A stretch of DNA of 64,000 nt from G965218495 sp965218495 (lineage in GTDB: Bacteria; Bacteroidota; Rhodothermia; Rhodothermales; Bin80): contig OZ244626.1 of NCBI GenBank assembly GCA_965218495.1, forward strand, positions 3,658,001-3,722,000. Direction: 5' to 3'. The notes beneath the pieces were generated by a model, which worked only from the letters and a program-made list of their open reading frames with translations, did no database searches and was not told where the DNA came from. A program made the position numbers and the translations under genes. Below, one piece after another: positions 37,801 to 46,681 of this stretch (positions within the stretch are counted from its first letter, which is position 1; each line of letters begins with the position of its first letter).

Positions 37801-37940
37801 GCGAGGATCGGCTTGACATGGAAGTTGTAGTCAACGACCTCCGGCAGCTGAGCGCGCTCGCGCGGCGCACACGACATGACGCACAGGACGCTGAAAACGG
37901 CGACGTAGCCTGCGATCCTTAAGTGCCACAGCGAAGCCAC
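34857..37940 (-). pseudogene. DUF1549/DUF1553 cytochrome-type secreted protein gene, triply disrupted
   Basis: The N-terminal part is a lipoprotein-like leader (VLCVMSCAP), a PSCyt1 haem motif CFLCH, and DUF1549 with LHWDLTGLPPS and the second motif CAQCHDHKYDP. At 36681-36683 an in-frame TAG follows SPIQRA. The frame then continues EEQQRASLAQ up to a run of six C at 36637-36642, where it must shift by one base. The main DUF1553 part follows (EDGSVRI, AEWLFRPDHPLAARVAVNRFWHLLFGRGLV, FDAPTREVCTVTREGTNTPLQALVLLNDPQF, READREMKK). IS1380 then splits off the last codons. Length arithmetic (3084 + 29) needs one added base, consistent with a lost G in the run. Confidence 0.9.
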
Positions 37941-37958
37941 GGGGGTACTGCTGTACTA

Positions 37959-39797
37959 TTACCAGGCGATACCGTAGTCTTCTCCGTGATGGCTGGCACC
38001 GCCCCAGAGAGTGCCATGCTCCCGATCAAAGAAAATGGCAGTGATGGGCCCGGAGGTTCGGGCGCTAAAGGTGGTAGTATACCCCATTTCGCGCAACTCT
38101 GCCCGTACCCACGGCGGCGTGGCGTCCTGAAGCAGCAGGCGCCCCGGGCGCGACTCGTGCGCCCCAAAGGAGCCGCGCAGCTGGAAGCTATTGATGTTGG
38201 CGGCTTCCACGGACTGCTGTACGTTCATGTCGAACTCCACGACATTGAGGAAAAACTGAAGCAGGTTCTGATCCTGACTGTCACCGCCTTGTACCGCGAA
38301 AGAGAGGTACGGCTTACCGTCTTTCAGCGCCATTCCCGGTGTCAGGGTGGCGCGTGGACGCTTGCCGGGCTCCACAACGTTGTAAGGATTCTCTGCCGGA
38401 TCCAGCACAAAGCTCTGCATCCTTTGGCTGAGGCCGATGCCGGTCCTGCCGGCAATGACTGCCGGTATCCATCCGCCGCTGGGCGTCACCGATACAACCC
38501 ATCCTTCTTTGTCTGCAGCCTGAATCGAGGTGGTGCCGGCGTAGAAGTCGGCCTCGTAGCCGGCATCGCTGGATTCTCCTCCAGGGTCCGGTGTCCACTC
38601 GTCCAGATGGTGGAGGAACGGGTTTTCGCCGCCCTGGAAGGGATACGGGTCGCCCGGCTTGACGTCAGGATTATTCTTTTCCCAGTCGATGGTCTCACTG
38701 CGCGAGTTGGCGTACTCTTTGGACAAGAGGCCTTCGAGCGGCTCGTCGGGAGGGTAGTAGGGGTCACCGTAATAGAAGTCGCGATCCGCAAACGCCATAT
38801 TCATGACCTGGTACAGGGTGTGGATGTAGCGTGTACTATTGTACCCCATCGCCTCCAAGTCGAAGTCTTCGAGCATGTTGAGCGCCTGAAGCATGACCGG
38901 GCCTTGCACCCAAGAGGTTAACTTGTACACCTCGATACCGTTATAGGTAGTCATGGCGGGCTCTTCCTGGTACACTTGCCACTGATCCAGGTCCTCCATG
39001 GTGATCAGGCCGCCTTGCTCCTGCGTACCCCGTACGATCTCTTCGGCTATATCCCCGCGGTAGAAGCGGTCGTAGGCCGCGTAGATCGCCGCTTTGCGAG
39101 ACTTGCCTGCCGCCAGCGCCTCGGCTTCGGCGTCGATTAGCCTTTGCAGGGTCTTCGCGAGGTCCTGCTGCCTGAAGATCTCCCCAGGTTTGGGAGCTTC
39201 GAACTCCTCGCCAAAGTTGGGCAGCATCACGCTCCGTGAATACGGCCACTCTTTCAGCTTATCCTTTTGTCCCTCAATGCTTTGGGATGTTTGAGCCTCA
39301 ATGGCATACCCTTCAGCCATCTGGAGCGAGGGGCCAAGAACATCGGCGAGGCTGAGCGAGCCATACTCCGCGAGCATGACCATGAGTCCGCCGGGCGTGC
39401 CGGGGGTTACGGCGGCCAACGGCCCGAACTCCGGAGGGTACTTCAGTCCCCTTTCCCTATAGAACTCAGCAGTCGCGCCCGTGGGTGCAGTGCCCAGGGC
39501 ATTGATGCCGATGACCTTGCCCGTGTTGGGGTTGTAGATGAGCGCTTGGGTTTCGCCGCCCCAGCTTAGGACATCCCACATCGTGGCGGTGGCCCCGAGC
39601 ATAGCGCACGCGGCATCAACGGCATTGCCTCCCTTGGCAAACATCATCGCGCCGCCGGTGGCCCCAAGCGGCTTGCCCGTAATGGCCACCCAATGTCGTC
39701 CGTGAAGAACGGGTTTCACTGTACGCTGGGCTAGGGCCGCCGAAGGCAGCAGCAGCGCGATGGCTGCCAGCGCAGAAATGCAGCGTGGCTGGTTCAT
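37959..39797 (-). CDS. Gamma-glutamyltransferase family protein
   Basis: The enzyme belongs to the Ntn hydrolases that cleave gamma-glutamyl bonds (glutathione or similar) in the periplasm. The 612-residue protein has a signal peptide (residues 1-23). It continues with GATGGAMMFAKGGNAVDAACA, GTPGGLMVMLAEYGSLSLADV and the self-cleavage site AGTTSIQAADKEG, where the second Thr is the expected nucleophile. A small subunit with PRATLTPGMALKDGKPYL and QGGDSQ follows. It lies 18 bases upstream of the DUF1549/DUF1553 gene on the same strand, so they may share a transcript. As bacillithiol is the likely thiol, the natural substrate may not be glutathione. Confidence 0.88.
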   Translation of the reverse strand: MNQPRCISALAAIALLLPSAALAQRTVKPVLHGRHWVAITGKPLGATGGAMMFAKGGNAVDAACAMLGATATMWDVLSWGGETQALIYNPNTGKVIGINALGTAPTGATAEFYRERGLKYPPEFGPLAAVTPGTPGGLMVMLAEYGSLSLADVLGPSLQMAEGYAIEAQTSQSIEGQKDKLKEWPYSRSVMLPNFGEEFEAPKPGEIFRQQDLAKTLQRLIDAEAEALAAGKSRKAAIYAAYDRFYRGDIAEEIVRGTQEQGGLITMEDLDQWQVYQEEPAMTTYNGIEVYKLTSWVQGPVMLQALNMLEDFDLEAMGYNSTRYIHTLYQVMNMAFADRDFYYGDPYYPPDEPLEGLLSKEYANSRSETIDWEKNNPDVKPGDPYPFQGGENPFLHHLDEWTPDPGGESSDAGYEADFYAGTTSIQAADKEGWVVSVTPSGGWIPAVIAGRTGIGLSQRMQSFVLDPAENPYNVVEPGKRPRATLTPGMALKDGKPYLSFAVQGGDSQDQNLLQFFLNVVEFDMNVQQSVEAANINSFQLRGSFGAHESRPGRLLLQDATPPWVRAELREMGYTTTFSARTSGPITAIFFDREHGTLWGGASHHGEDYGIAW

Positions 39798-39875
39798 GGT
39801 AATAGGAGTTGTGTTGCAGCTATGGTGTTATCCCCACGAAGGTAATCCAACCAGAGCACTGTCTTTCCGGTGCAC

Positions 39876-41117
39876 TCACAGGGTACGCCGTAGCGGGGCG
39901 CCCTCTCCGAGGTCCGACAGGATGTGGCCCATCCTGTCGCGCTTCGTGCGCAGGTAGGATTCATTCGTCTCATTGGCGGGAATCTCAATCGGCACGCGCT
40001 CTGTTATTTCGAGCCCGTATCCATGCAACCCGACCCGTTTGGTCGGGTTGTTCGTCATCAGCTTCAGCTTCTTGATCCCAAGCGCTCGCAGGATCTGGCA
40101 ACCGATGCCGTAGTCCCGGTGGTCCATCCTGAACCCGAGCGCCTCGTTCGCTTCAACGGTATCCAGGCCCTGCTCTTGAAGCTCGTAGGCGCGCAGCTTG
40201 TTCAGCAGCCCGATGCCGCGTCCCTCTTGCTTCATATAGAGAATGACGCCTGAGCCTTCGGACTCGACATGCTGGATGGCCTTTCGCAACTGGTCGCCGC
40301 AGTCGCAGCGATGTGAACCGAAGATGTCGCCTGTGACGCATTGGGAATGGACGCGCGTAAGCACCGGATCCTTTTCGGTCCAGGTTCCCTTGTAGAGCGC
40401 CAGGTGCACCTCTTGCGTAAGTTCTTCCTCAAAGGCGGCCAGTTTGAAATCCCCGAACTTTGTCGGCAGCTTCACATCAGCCACACGACGTATCAGCGTC
40501 GTGCGCTGCATCCTATACGCGACCAGATCGCTGATCGTGACGATCCGCATGTCATGGCGCCCGGCCATGTTCAAGAGCTCCGGCACGCGGGCCATGGTGC
40601 CGTCCTCGTTCATGATTTCGACAAGCGTGCCGACGGGCTGAAGTCCGGCGAGCCTGCAGAGGTCCACAGTGGCTTCGGTGTGCCCGGTGCGCCGCAGCAC
40701 GCCACCTCGGTGGGCCCGCAGGGGAAAGACATGGCCGGGGCGCGCAAAGTCGCCCGGCTTGGCCGCGGGGTCTGCGAGCGCACGGATGGTCACCGCGCGA
40801 TCTGCGGCGCTGATGCCGGTGGAGGTGTTGCGCCGGTAGTCGACCGAAACCGTAAAAGGCGTGTCGTAAAGGCCCGTATTGCGCTGGACCATCATGTCCA
40901 ACTCAAGCGCGTTCGTGCGCTCCGCAGTCATCGGGACACAGATGAGGCCGCGCCCGATGGTGGCCATAAAGTTGACCAGCTCGGGTGTGATGGTTTGTGC
41001 TGCGCCGATGAAGTCGCCTTCGTTCTCGCGATCTTCGTCGTCAACGACAATGACGAGCTTGCCGGCGCGAATGTCGGCGATAGCATCTTCGATGGCATCG
41101 AAGGTATCGCTCTGCAT
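39876..41117 (-). CDS. ribBA: Bifunctional DHBP synthase / GTP cyclohydrolase II
   Basis: RibBA supplies both precursors of riboflavin. The N-terminal DHBP synthase part (about 1-205) shows DDEDRENEGD for metal binding, STGISAADR, and GHVFPLRA with TGHTEATVDL. The C-terminal GTP cyclohydrolase II has the zinc ligands in HSQCVTGDIFGSHRCDCG and the catalytic YMKQEGRGIGL region, then TNNPTKRVGL. The total of 413 residues is typical for the fusion. It is followed by the ggt-like gene and preceded by yajC on the same strand, about 80 bases away. I see no FMN riboswitch upstream. Confidence 0.96.
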   Translation of the reverse strand: MQSDTFDAIEDAIADIRAGKLVIVVDDEDRENEGDFIGAAQTITPELVNFMATIGRGLICVPMTAERTNALELDMMVQRNTGLYDTPFTVSVDYRRNTSTGISAADRAVTIRALADPAAKPGDFARPGHVFPLRAHRGGVLRRTGHTEATVDLCRLAGLQPVGTLVEIMNEDGTMARVPELLNMAGRHDMRIVTISDLVAYRMQRTTLIRRVADVKLPTKFGDFKLAAFEEELTQEVHLALYKGTWTEKDPVLTRVHSQCVTGDIFGSHRCDCGDQLRKAIQHVESEGSGVILYMKQEGRGIGLLNKLRAYELQEQGLDTVEANEALGFRMDHRDYGIGCQILRALGIKKLKLMTNNPTKRVGLHGYGLEITERVPIEIPANETNESYLRTKRDRMGHILSDLGEGAPLRRTL

Positions 41118-41197
41118 GGCATGCGGCTTTATGCGGCCCGCACCGGCGCTGCTACCGCACGCGTGAGCGGTATGGGCGCGGCGCCACTCTCCGGGGA

Positions 41198-41503
41198 CTA
41201 CCCCCTTGGCTTCACATTAGCGAGGGCGCTCTTTTCGACACGCAGCTTGACGTTGGTGTACACCTCGACCAGAACGCTCTCGTCGTCTACCTGGAGCACA
41301 GTGCCATGGATGCCGCCGGCGGTTACCACCTTGTCATTCTTACGTACTGCCGCAATCATGGCCTTGCGTTCCTTTTCGCGCTTCTTCTGCGGGCGAATGA
41401 TAAAAAAGTAGAAGATCAGAAAGAGAAGGAGGATCGGCAGCAGCATAGTAGCGAAACTACCCTGGCCCGTCCCTGCCTGAATCAAAACAAGAGTGAGAAA
41501 CAT
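41198..41503 (-). CDS. yajC: Preprotein translocase subunit YajC
   Basis: A 101-residue protein from the ATG at 41503 (MFLTLVLIQAG); the frame continues upstream, but without YajC-like sequence. It has one transmembrane helix (LLPILLLFLIFYFFIIRPQ) with the diagnostic RPQKKREKE immediately after it. A small domain VVTAGGIHGTVLQVDDESVLVEV follows. YajC associates with SecDF in the inner membrane and assists SecYEG export. It lies beside the SRP RNA gene on the same strand, so two protein-export genes are adjacent. Confidence 0.92.
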   Translation of the reverse strand: MFLTLVLIQAGTGQGSFATMLLPILLLFLIFYFFIIRPQKKREKERKAMIAAVRKNDKVVTAGGIHGTVLQVDDESVLVEVYTNVKLRVEKSALANVKPRG

Positions 41504-41589
41504 AATTGGCGCTGGGGAAATTAGCCCATGAAAATACGATGCCACCGCCCCATTCGCACGGGACGCCCACTGCATGTATCTGAAAAAAA

Positions 41590-41703
41590 AGAAGGGTAAG
41601 CGTACCGCATCGCATCGCTACGACCTCCTACCGCTGCTGCCTTCCGGCCCTGACGGGGTTCAGAGGGAGCTGACCGCGCGGGACTCACCCTTCTCAGGCC
41701 CCC
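41590..41703 (-). ncRNA. ffs: Signal recognition particle RNA (bacterial small type)
   Basis: Read on the minus strand, the sequence contains the invariant SRP RNA apex GTCAGGGCCGGAAGGCAGCAG (rev. comp. at about 41635-41655), which forms the symmetric and asymmetric loops bound by Ffh. The ends pair: 5' GGGGGCCTGAGAAGGGTGAG with 3' CTTACCCTTCT. A run of T follows at 41583-41590, fitting a Rho-independent end. The ~114-base size fits the 4.5S class. It targets nascent membrane proteins to FtsY. Confidence 0.92.
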
Positions 41704-41736
41704 AAACGTACCACGTCGGGGACGGTTCCGCGCCCT

Positions 41737-43992
41737 TTAGAAAGTGCCAATTGCGTCGACGTTGATGGCGACGCGGTAGCCACCGGGAACCGCGCCAAAG
41801 TCGTTCCTTACCTGCCGCAACCAGATGCTGAGACCGCGGAACGATCGTGGCGCCTTGATCATTATGTGAAATCGCCACTTGGTCTTCACGCGTGCGATAA
41901 AGGCCGGCTCTGGCCCCAACATCTGGAGACCGGAGGGGAGCTGCTTGGCCGCCAGATCCCTCCATTGCTTCGCGATTTTGGCGGTGCGCCTCTCATCCGG
42001 CCCTCGCACCTCTATGTTGACCAGGCGCCCGAATGGCGGGTAGGACAGCTGGTCCCGCGCCTGCAGGAGCGCTTGTGCAAATCCGCTGTAGTCGTGCTCC
42101 CTGACGTGATCGAAGATGGGATGGTCCGGGCGGCGGGTCTGGAGCATAACTTCGCCGCGTAGCGCATGACGCCCGGCGCGTCCGGAGACCTGCAGCAGCA
42201 GTTGGGCCGCACGTTCTTCAGCCCTGAAGTCCGGCAGTCCCATGCCTACGTCGGCGCTGACCACGCCGACCAGCGTTACGCGGCCAAAGTCGAGTCCCTT
42301 GGCCACCATTTGCGTCCCCACCAGGATGTCTGCGTGGCCTTGCCCGAATTCGCTCAGGATGGCGTAGTGGGCGTCTTTGCGGTGGGTAGTATCCAGGTCC
42401 ATGCGCAGCACCCGCGCATCGGGAAAGAAACGCTTGAGTTCTTCCTGGACGCGCTGCGTACCGACACCCAGCTGTGCAAAGTCGTCGGCCCCGCACTCGG
42501 GGCACGCAGGCGGAAGGCGCGTAGAGTAGCCACAGTAGTGGCAACGCAGTGTTTCTCTTGCCCGGTGATACGTAAGCGTAACCGAGCAGTCGGTGCACGC
42601 AGGCAGCCAGCCGCAGCGCTGGCATTCCCATATCGGTGAGTATCCACGTCGATTCTGAAGCAGGATGACCTGCTCCTTGCGCTCCAGGCGCTGCGCTATG
42701 GCTGTGCGCAAGGACTTTGACAACGCATTTTGATGCCGGCCGGAGCGCCGCTCGGCCCGAAGATCTATAAGCTGAATGTCTGGCAACGGCGCGGCCTTTA
42801 AGCCTGGCACTGGCACTCGTTCCTTCATGGTGAGGAGACTGTACTTGCCGGTCCGCGCATTGTGCAGGCTTTCCAGCGACGGCGTAGCTGAACCTAAAAT
42901 GCATACCGCGCCGTCCATCTTGGCGCGCATCACGGCGACATCCCGCGCGTGATAGCGAGGCGCCGGGTCATGCTGCTTGTAAGACGAGTCGTGCTCTTCA
43001 TCGACCACGATGAGGCCGAGATTGGATACGGGTGCCAGGATGGCAGACCGCGGCCCAATTGCTACGGAGCAGCGGCCGCTGCGCAAGAGGCGCCACGCAT
43101 CGTAGCGCTCACCGAAGCTCATTCGTGAGTGCAGCACTGCGATCTGGTCCCCAAACCGAGCCCGAAACCGCTGAACGGTCTGCGGAGTAAGTGAGATTTC
43201 GGGAACCAGGACGATGGCGGTCTTGCCCTGCGCAAGCGCGGTCCCCAGTGCGGCGAGGTAAACCTCCGTTTTGCCGGATCCCGTCACACCATGGAGCAGA
43301 AACGTGGAGTAGGATTCGGCCCTGATCGCGGCCTCCAGTTGTTCTCGTGCCCGTGCCTGCGCGGCGTTGAAGGTGGGCGGTCTGGAAGGCTTGGATGGAA
43401 ACGCACCGTAATCCGGCATGCGCAGCACCTCTTCTTCCGATTCTTCAAAGATGCCCTTGGCTACCAGGCGTCTGGCCGTCGCGGCGCTGGCTTCGGCTTG
43501 TGCAAGAAGCAGTGCTCTGCGCGGCACCCGCTGGCCCGCCTGGAGGTGGTGGAGGCAGGCGCGAACGAGCGCCTTCTGCTTGGGGCCGCGCAGCTGCATA
43601 ATGACGTCTTTGAGTGCTGCGGGCGCCGAAAACGCAGGCGTGGGCCGCAGGTAGCGCTGCTTCATGGGGCGCTGTTGACCCCGCTGCTCGCTTGGCAGCG
43701 CGGCGCGCAAGACCTCGCCCCAGGCGCACACATAAAAGGTGGCAATCCAGCGGGTCAGTGCCAACAAGCGCGCGCTGACCGACGGCGTCTCATCCAGGAT
43801 GGCTGTGATGGACCGCATCGTATACTTGCCTTGAGGCGGATCGCCGCGTTCGGTGATGACACCTACAACCGATCGCTGCTTTAGTGGTACGCGTACCAGG
43901 CACCCTATCTGCGCGGCCCCTTCCTGCCCAGGCGGCACCAGGTAGTGGTACAAGTGGTCTACGGGAAAGGGTAGCGCAACACCGACGGTCAC
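41737..43992 (-). CDS. priA: Primosomal replication-restart helicase PriA
   Basis: PriA recognises stalled forks and reloads the DnaB helicase. The 751-residue protein opens with the 3'-binding domain pattern VALPFPVDHLYHYLVP. The helicase core has Walker A GVTGSGKTEVYL, Walker B VVDEEHDSSYKQ and RYHARDVAVMRA. The zinc cluster reads CQRCGWLPACTDC...CHYCG...CPECG. Motif VI is QVSGRAGR. I use the GTG at 43992, because an in-frame stop lies nine codons upstream and no ATG precedes the conserved start. The length is normal. Confidence 0.95.
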   Translation of the reverse strand: MTVGVALPFPVDHLYHYLVPPGQEGAAQIGCLVRVPLKQRSVVGVITERGDPPQGKYTMRSITAILDETPSVSARLLALTRWIATFYVCAWGEVLRAALPSEQRGQQRPMKQRYLRPTPAFSAPAALKDVIMQLRGPKQKALVRACLHHLQAGQRVPRRALLLAQAEASAATARRLVAKGIFEESEEEVLRMPDYGAFPSKPSRPPTFNAAQARAREQLEAAIRAESYSTFLLHGVTGSGKTEVYLAALGTALAQGKTAIVLVPEISLTPQTVQRFRARFGDQIAVLHSRMSFGERYDAWRLLRSGRCSVAIGPRSAILAPVSNLGLIVVDEEHDSSYKQHDPAPRYHARDVAVMRAKMDGAVCILGSATPSLESLHNARTGKYSLLTMKERVPVPGLKAAPLPDIQLIDLRAERRSGRHQNALSKSLRTAIAQRLERKEQVILLQNRRGYSPIWECQRCGWLPACTDCSVTLTYHRARETLRCHYCGYSTRLPPACPECGADDFAQLGVGTQRVQEELKRFFPDARVLRMDLDTTHRKDAHYAILSEFGQGHADILVGTQMVAKGLDFGRVTLVGVVSADVGMGLPDFRAEERAAQLLLQVSGRAGRHALRGEVMLQTRRPDHPIFDHVREHDYSGFAQALLQARDQLSYPPFGRLVNIEVRGPDERRTAKIAKQWRDLAAKQLPSGLQMLGPEPAFIARVKTKWRFHIMIKAPRSFRGLSIWLRQVRNDFGAVPGGYRVAINVDAIGTF

Positions 43993-44039
43993 AAAATGGC
44001 AGCGTTTAGCGCGTTTTCAAGTGGGGCGTCCCCAATTTG

Positions 44040-44645
44040 CTATGACGCATTCGGGTCGTACAGCATGCCTGTACACAGGCACATCCTGCGCTTCATTCGC
44101 GTGAGCACATCGTAGTTGGGGCAGCTTTGACAGCCATTCCAGAAGACATCGTCCGAAGTCAATTCCGAGAACGTTACGGGCCTGTACCCAAGCTCTGAAT
44201 TGATCTTCATCACGGCGAGGCTTGTCGTGATACCAAAAAGCTTGGCATTGGGGTATCGCTCGCACGAGAGCTCAAAAGCACAGCGTTTGATGCGGCGCGC
44301 CAGCCCCATCTTCCGGAACCGTGGCGCGACAATGAGTCCGGAGTTGGCTGCGTACTTGCCGTGGTCCCAAGTTTCAATGTAGCAGAAGCCCGCGACCTCG
44401 TTATCGGGCCCCAAGGCGATAACAGCCTTACCTTCGGCCATCTTGCCGCGCACATAGGCTTGTTCCCGCCGGGCAATGCCCGTGCCACGCGCCGCGGCAG
44501 CGCCCTCAATCAGCTCGCAGATCCGCTCCGCAAAGACAAAGTGCTTCTCCGTGGCTACCTGGACCTCAACACCGGCAGCAACGCTCCTGTCTATAACGGG
44601 TAAGGCCAGCGCCTCCGCACCCACAGCACTCACAACAGTAGACAC
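44040..44645 (-). CDS. GNAT acetyltransferase, putative arginine-pathway N-acetyltransferase
   Basis: A ~200-residue GNAT protein with the acetyl-CoA loop in VAPRFRKMGLARRIKR. The C-terminal half contains GITTSLAVMKINSELGYRPVTF, FWNGCQSCPNYDVL and CLCTGMLYDP, with four to five Cys. I recall close relatives encoded beside argG in Bacteroidota and interpreted as N-acetylglutamate synthase-like enzymes; there is no arginine gene adjacent here. The GTG at 44645 gives the longest frame. A start near GVEVQVATEKHFVF would fit the family better, so the N terminus is uncertain. Confidence 0.75.
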   Translation of the reverse strand: MSTVVSAVGAEALALPVIDRSVAAGVEVQVATEKHFVFAERICELIEGAAAARGTGIARREQAYVRGKMAEGKAVIALGPDNEVAGFCYIETWDHGKYAANSGLIVAPRFRKMGLARRIKRCAFELSCERYPNAKLFGITTSLAVMKINSELGYRPVTFSELTSDDVFWNGCQSCPNYDVLTRMKRRMCLCTGMLYDPNAS

Positions 44646-44747
44646 TCTTGCAAAAAGATGAACGCACGTATAAGCGCATCAGTGCTTTGTGTTTCCGGGC
44701 TGAGGGATGATTGCTGAACGCCGTAGCCTCCAAGGCGTTAATTCTCC

Positions 44748-44939
44748 ATGATACCTGCTTCAAAGGCTAGTAGGGAGTGCCCTTCGTGCGCGTTGCCCGT
44801 CGAGGGTGCGCCGGCCCAGTGTCCGTACTGCCAATACGAGTATCCCCGGCGGACAGTGAAGTCAAGGATCGTCGTGCTGGTTGCCATTCTGGTGGCCGTC
44901 GTATGGCTCGTTGGCATTCTTGTATCTGCACTTCGGTAA
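44748..44939 (+). CDS. Small zinc-ribbon membrane protein
   Basis: A 63-residue protein with an N-terminal zinc ribbon (CPSCALPVEGAPAQCPYC) and one C-terminal transmembrane helix (VVLVAILVAVVWLVGILV). Small tail-anchored zinc-ribbon proteins like this are widespread and mostly uncharacterised. It ends six bases before the L16-hydroxylase-like gene, so the two are probably cotranscribed. The Cys spacing and helix make a real gene likely despite its size. Confidence 0.7.
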   Translation: MIPASKASRECPSCALPVEGAPAQCPYCQYEYPRRTVKSRIVVLVAILVAVVWLVGILVSALR

Positions 44940-44945
44940 CGCTCC

Positions 44946-46100
44946 ATGGGCTTACGGGTGTTAGGGGGGCTTACGCCGGCGACGTTTCTCTGTAACTACT
45001 GGCAGAAGAAGCCACTGTTGGTTCGCGGGGCGTTTCCGGGGTTCGTGTCGCCTGTATTGCCGCAAACCCTCTTGGCTCTGGCCTGTCGGGACGGCGTATT
45101 CCCTCGGCTAATCCTTGAAGATGTTGGCGAGTACCCGTGGGAGCTGCTCACGGGACCGTTCGAGGCCGAAGAGCTCCAGGGCCTTCCTGAGACGGGATGG
45201 ACGATTCTGGTGGGGGGTGTGGATCGACATGTGCCGGCGGTAGAGGAAGTTCTGGCACCATTCCGTTTCCTGCCAAACTGGAGGATTGATGACGTTCAAG
45301 TCAGTTACGCTCCTCCCGGTGGGAATGCGGGTCCTCATGTAGACAACTACGATGTGTTTCTTGTGCAGGGGTACGGCCGCCGCCGCTGGCAGATCAGTCA
45401 TACCCCGGCGCCTGATGGTGTGGCATTTGTGCCTGAAGTTGATGTGGCAATTCTGGAGGAATTCGTGCCGGATGCCGAGTGGATCCTATCGCCAGGCGAT
45501 TTGCTCTATCTGCCACCGCGCATCCCACACTGGGGCGTGGCGGTCGACCCTTGCATGACGTTTTCCGTAGGCTTCCGCGCGCCCGCTGAGCAGGACATCC
45601 TGCACGGCTTGCTGGATGCAGCTGCCGCGAGCAGTGATGGGACGGCGCGCTTTGTTGACGCCGGGCGCGCTCCAACTGACGATCCCGGTCGAATTGATGC
45701 GGCCGACCTGGCGTGGGTGCGCCAGGCGGCGCGGCGCTTCCTGGCCACGGGAGAAGATCTCGACACGTGGTTTGGCGCCTACATTACGCAGCCTGCAGAT
45801 GCGCTGGAGTTGCCCCAGGAGCCGCTGAGTACGGCGGATGTGCAAAGTCTGCTGGAATCTGGCCATGCGCTGCGCCGCCTTTCGGTCGGATACCTCGCGC
45901 ACTTCGAGGGCACTGGCTGTTTGCGCCTTTTTGCCTGTGGCCAGGAATACGCGTTTGAAGGTGGGCTGGCGGAGGCTGTCCCGCTGCTCACCGGAACGCA
46001 GCCCCTTACGCTTGACACGCTCAAGCCGTACCTTGCCGTGCCCGCCTTTGCATGCGTGCTCACGGAACTTATCAATTCTGGATGCTTGATTGTTGACTAG
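44946..46100 (+). CDS. JmjC-type cupin, ribosomal protein L16 arginine hydroxylase-like
   Basis: The 384-residue protein has the YcfD/RoxA plan: N-terminal YWQKKPLLVRGAFPGF, the iron and 2-oxoglutarate site in GPHVDNYDVFLVQ (H-x-D), and the distal His in PPRIPHWGVAV. A C-terminal winged-helix-like domain ends near LINSGCLIVD. YcfD hydroxylates an arginine of L16 (uL16) in E. coli using O2 and 2-oxoglutarate. The motif set is complete, so I infer the same activity. The stop overlaps the next gene's region (TAGTGATG). Confidence 0.88.
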   Translation: MGLRVLGGLTPATFLCNYWQKKPLLVRGAFPGFVSPVLPQTLLALACRDGVFPRLILEDVGEYPWELLTGPFEAEELQGLPETGWTILVGGVDRHVPAVEEVLAPFRFLPNWRIDDVQVSYAPPGGNAGPHVDNYDVFLVQGYGRRRWQISHTPAPDGVAFVPEVDVAILEEFVPDAEWILSPGDLLYLPPRIPHWGVAVDPCMTFSVGFRAPAEQDILHGLLDAAAASSDGTARFVDAGRAPTDDPGRIDAADLAWVRQAARRFLATGEDLDTWFGAYITQPADALELPQEPLSTADVQSLLESGHALRRLSVGYLAHFEGTGCLRLFACGQEYAFEGGLAEAVPLLTGTQPLTLDTLKPYLAVPAFACVLTELINSGCLIVD

Positions 46101-46102
46101 TG

Positions 46103-46672
46103 ATGATCAGGTCATGGGATCGCGTCGGTAGCAGGCCCTGCGGGGACTATTCGGTCTTCACCGTACGAGAGGACCGGAGTCGCTCGCCCCGCACCGGGCA
46201 AGTACATCCATTCTACGTGCTGGAGTCAGCGGACTGGGTAAACTGTCTGCCCGTAACGGCGGACGGGATGCTGGTCTGCATTCGGCAGTACCGGCACGGC
46301 ACGCAGTCGGTCGCTCTTGAAATCCCCGGCGGCTTGGTGGACGACGGCGAAGTGCCAGCGGCGGCCGCCCAACGCGAGATGCGTGAAGAAACCGGCTACG
46401 TGGCTGAAGAAATTGTACATTTGGGCACAATGCGGCCCAACCCTGCGATTCTGAACAACACCTGCCACTTCTATATGGGCCGGCATGCTACCAGGCGGCA
46501 TGGGCAGCATCTGGACAGCGCCGAAGACATCGAAGTTGTGCTCATTAGTGTAGCGGAAATTCCGCAAATGGTATCGGCCGGCGAGATTACACACGGCATC
46601 TCTCTGGCGGGGCTATTCTATCTGGACTTGCATCTGCGTGGCATCAGGCCAGACGGTGTACGCGCTTTGTGA
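46103..46672 (+). CDS. Nudix hydrolase, ADP-ribose pyrophosphatase-like
   Basis: The 189-residue protein carries a complete Nudix box, GGLVDDGEVPAAAAQREMREETGY (G-x5-E-x7-REUxEE-x-G), around residues 76-99. The flanking IRQYRHGTQSVALEIPGG and MRPNPAILNNTCHFY fit the ADP-ribose/NDP-sugar group. ATG 46103 is preceded by an overlapping GTG at 46100 that shares a base with the upstream stop; either could be used. It lies between the L16 hydroxylase-like gene and the channel gene on the same strand. Confidence 0.87.
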   Translation: MIRSWDRVGSRPCGDYSVFTVREDRSRSPRTGQVHPFYVLESADWVNCLPVTADGMLVCIRQYRHGTQSVALEIPGGLVDDGEVPAAAAQREMREETGYVAEEIVHLGTMRPNPAILNNTCHFYMGRHATRRHGQHLDSAEDIEVVLISVAEIPQMVSAGEITHGISLAGLFYLDLHLRGIRPDGVRAL

Positions 46673-46681
46673 AGCCTGACC

